NCBI GenBank assembly: GCA_947479185.1 | Contig: CANJYY010000023.1 | Location: 1-14,742, forward strand | DNA: 14,742 bases | Source of the DNA: Caulobacteraceae bacterium | GTDB lineage: Bacteria > Pseudomonadota > Alphaproteobacteria > Caulobacterales > Caulobacteraceae | Direction of reading: 5' to 3' | Shown here: positions 14,588-14,742 of the stretch, in pieces | How positions within the stretch are numbered: position 1 is the first letter of the stretch | Layout of the letters: each line of letters opens with the position of its first letter | The notes under the pieces: generated by a model | The model's input: only the letters and a program-made list of their open reading frames with translations | What the model was told of the DNA's origin: nothing | Database searches by the model: none | Translations under genes and position numbers: made by a program

Positions 14588-14720
14588 CCTCCCCGCGAAG
14601 CCGGGGAGGGGGCCCACGCGCAGCGTGGTGGAGGGGGCTGCGCCTGAGACGACGGTTCTGCCCCCTCAGTCAGGCTCCGCCTGACAGCTCCCCGGCAAGC
14701 GGGGAGCATTGGCAGGGGGC
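14588..14720. repeat. Compound intergenic inverted repeat built from paired hairpin modules
   Basis: Four perfect hairpins fill this stretch: CCTCCCCG/CGGGGAGG (14588-14609), CCACGC/GCGTGG (14614-14628), GTCAGGC/GCCTGAC (14669-14685) and GCTCCCCG/CGGGGAGC (14687-14707). The left and right pairs are inverted copies of one module: a CTCCCCG hairpin, a second short hairpin, then TGGAGGGGGC or TGAGGGGGC. GCCCCCT at 14660-14666 can pair either leftward with AGGGGGC at 14632-14638 or rightward with AGGGGGC at 14714-14720. The element begins 11 bp after the large-subunit stop. It looks like a dispersed extragenic palindromic repeat that could also act as a 3' transcript stabiliser or terminator. The last 22 bases of the window hold nothing I can identify. 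Confidence 0.75.
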
Positions 14721-14742
14721 TCATCCACATCGAACAGCACCC

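Noticed and set aside
14588..14720. CRISPR array or tRNA in the hairpin-rich tail
   Set aside because: There are no regularly spaced direct repeats with unique spacers, and no tRNA acceptor and T-arm pattern. The repeats are inverted hairpins.

Overview
The window is GC-rich, densely packed DNA from what looks like an alphaproteobacterium, most plausibly of the Caulobacter/Phenylobacterium/Brevundimonas group. This placement is inferred from the very high G/C third-position codon use, the gene content, a Caulobacter-type -10-like motif and an intergenic hairpin repeat of a style common in that group. No rRNA, tRNA, CRISPR array, insertion sequence or phage gene was seen. All ten complete genes and the one partial gene look intact.

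Layout. (1) 1-909, minus strand: the N-terminal three quarters of a family III (CaiB/BaiF) CoA-transferase that runs off the left edge. (2) 1062-5367, plus strand: an iron-acquisition locus made of a PepSY inner-membrane protein, a Fiu-type catecholate siderophore TonB receptor and a PiuC/YbiX-type PKHD dioxygenase. Near-identical Fur-like 15-mers in opposite orientation lie before the first two genes, and a long stem-loop sits in the receptor leader. (3) 5459-7804, plus strand: a soluble three-PAS hybrid histidine kinase with an attached receiver. (4) 7866-9518, plus strand: an MHS-type major facilitator transporter with a periplasmic insertion of about 118 residues that carries the protein's only two cysteines. 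(5) 11779 down to 9515, minus strand: a tight four-gene operon of monoheme cytochrome c, MliC-like lipoprotein, siroheme-synthase-like protein with a vestigial methyltransferase half, and molybdate permease ModB. ModB ends in a CTAG shared with the stop codon of the convergent transporter. (6) 11932-14576, plus strand and divergent from (5): a two-subunit molybdenum hydroxylase of the isoquinoline oxidoreductase (IorAB) type. The large subunit has a Tat signal and a lipobox. (7) 14588-14720: a compound inverted repeat made of several perfect hairpins.

How the parts may work together. Block 2 is a recognisable ferric-siderophore uptake module under probable Fur-type control. Blocks 5 and 6 share a 152-bp divergent promoter region with a perfect palindrome. 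Read together they suggest a periplasmic molybdenum-enzyme system: hydroxylase subunits exported by Tat, a small cytochrome c as electron acceptor, and a molybdate permease supplying the metal. The siroheme-synthase-like protein and the lysozyme-inhibitor-like lipoprotein are not explained by that model, and they are the most unusual part of the window.
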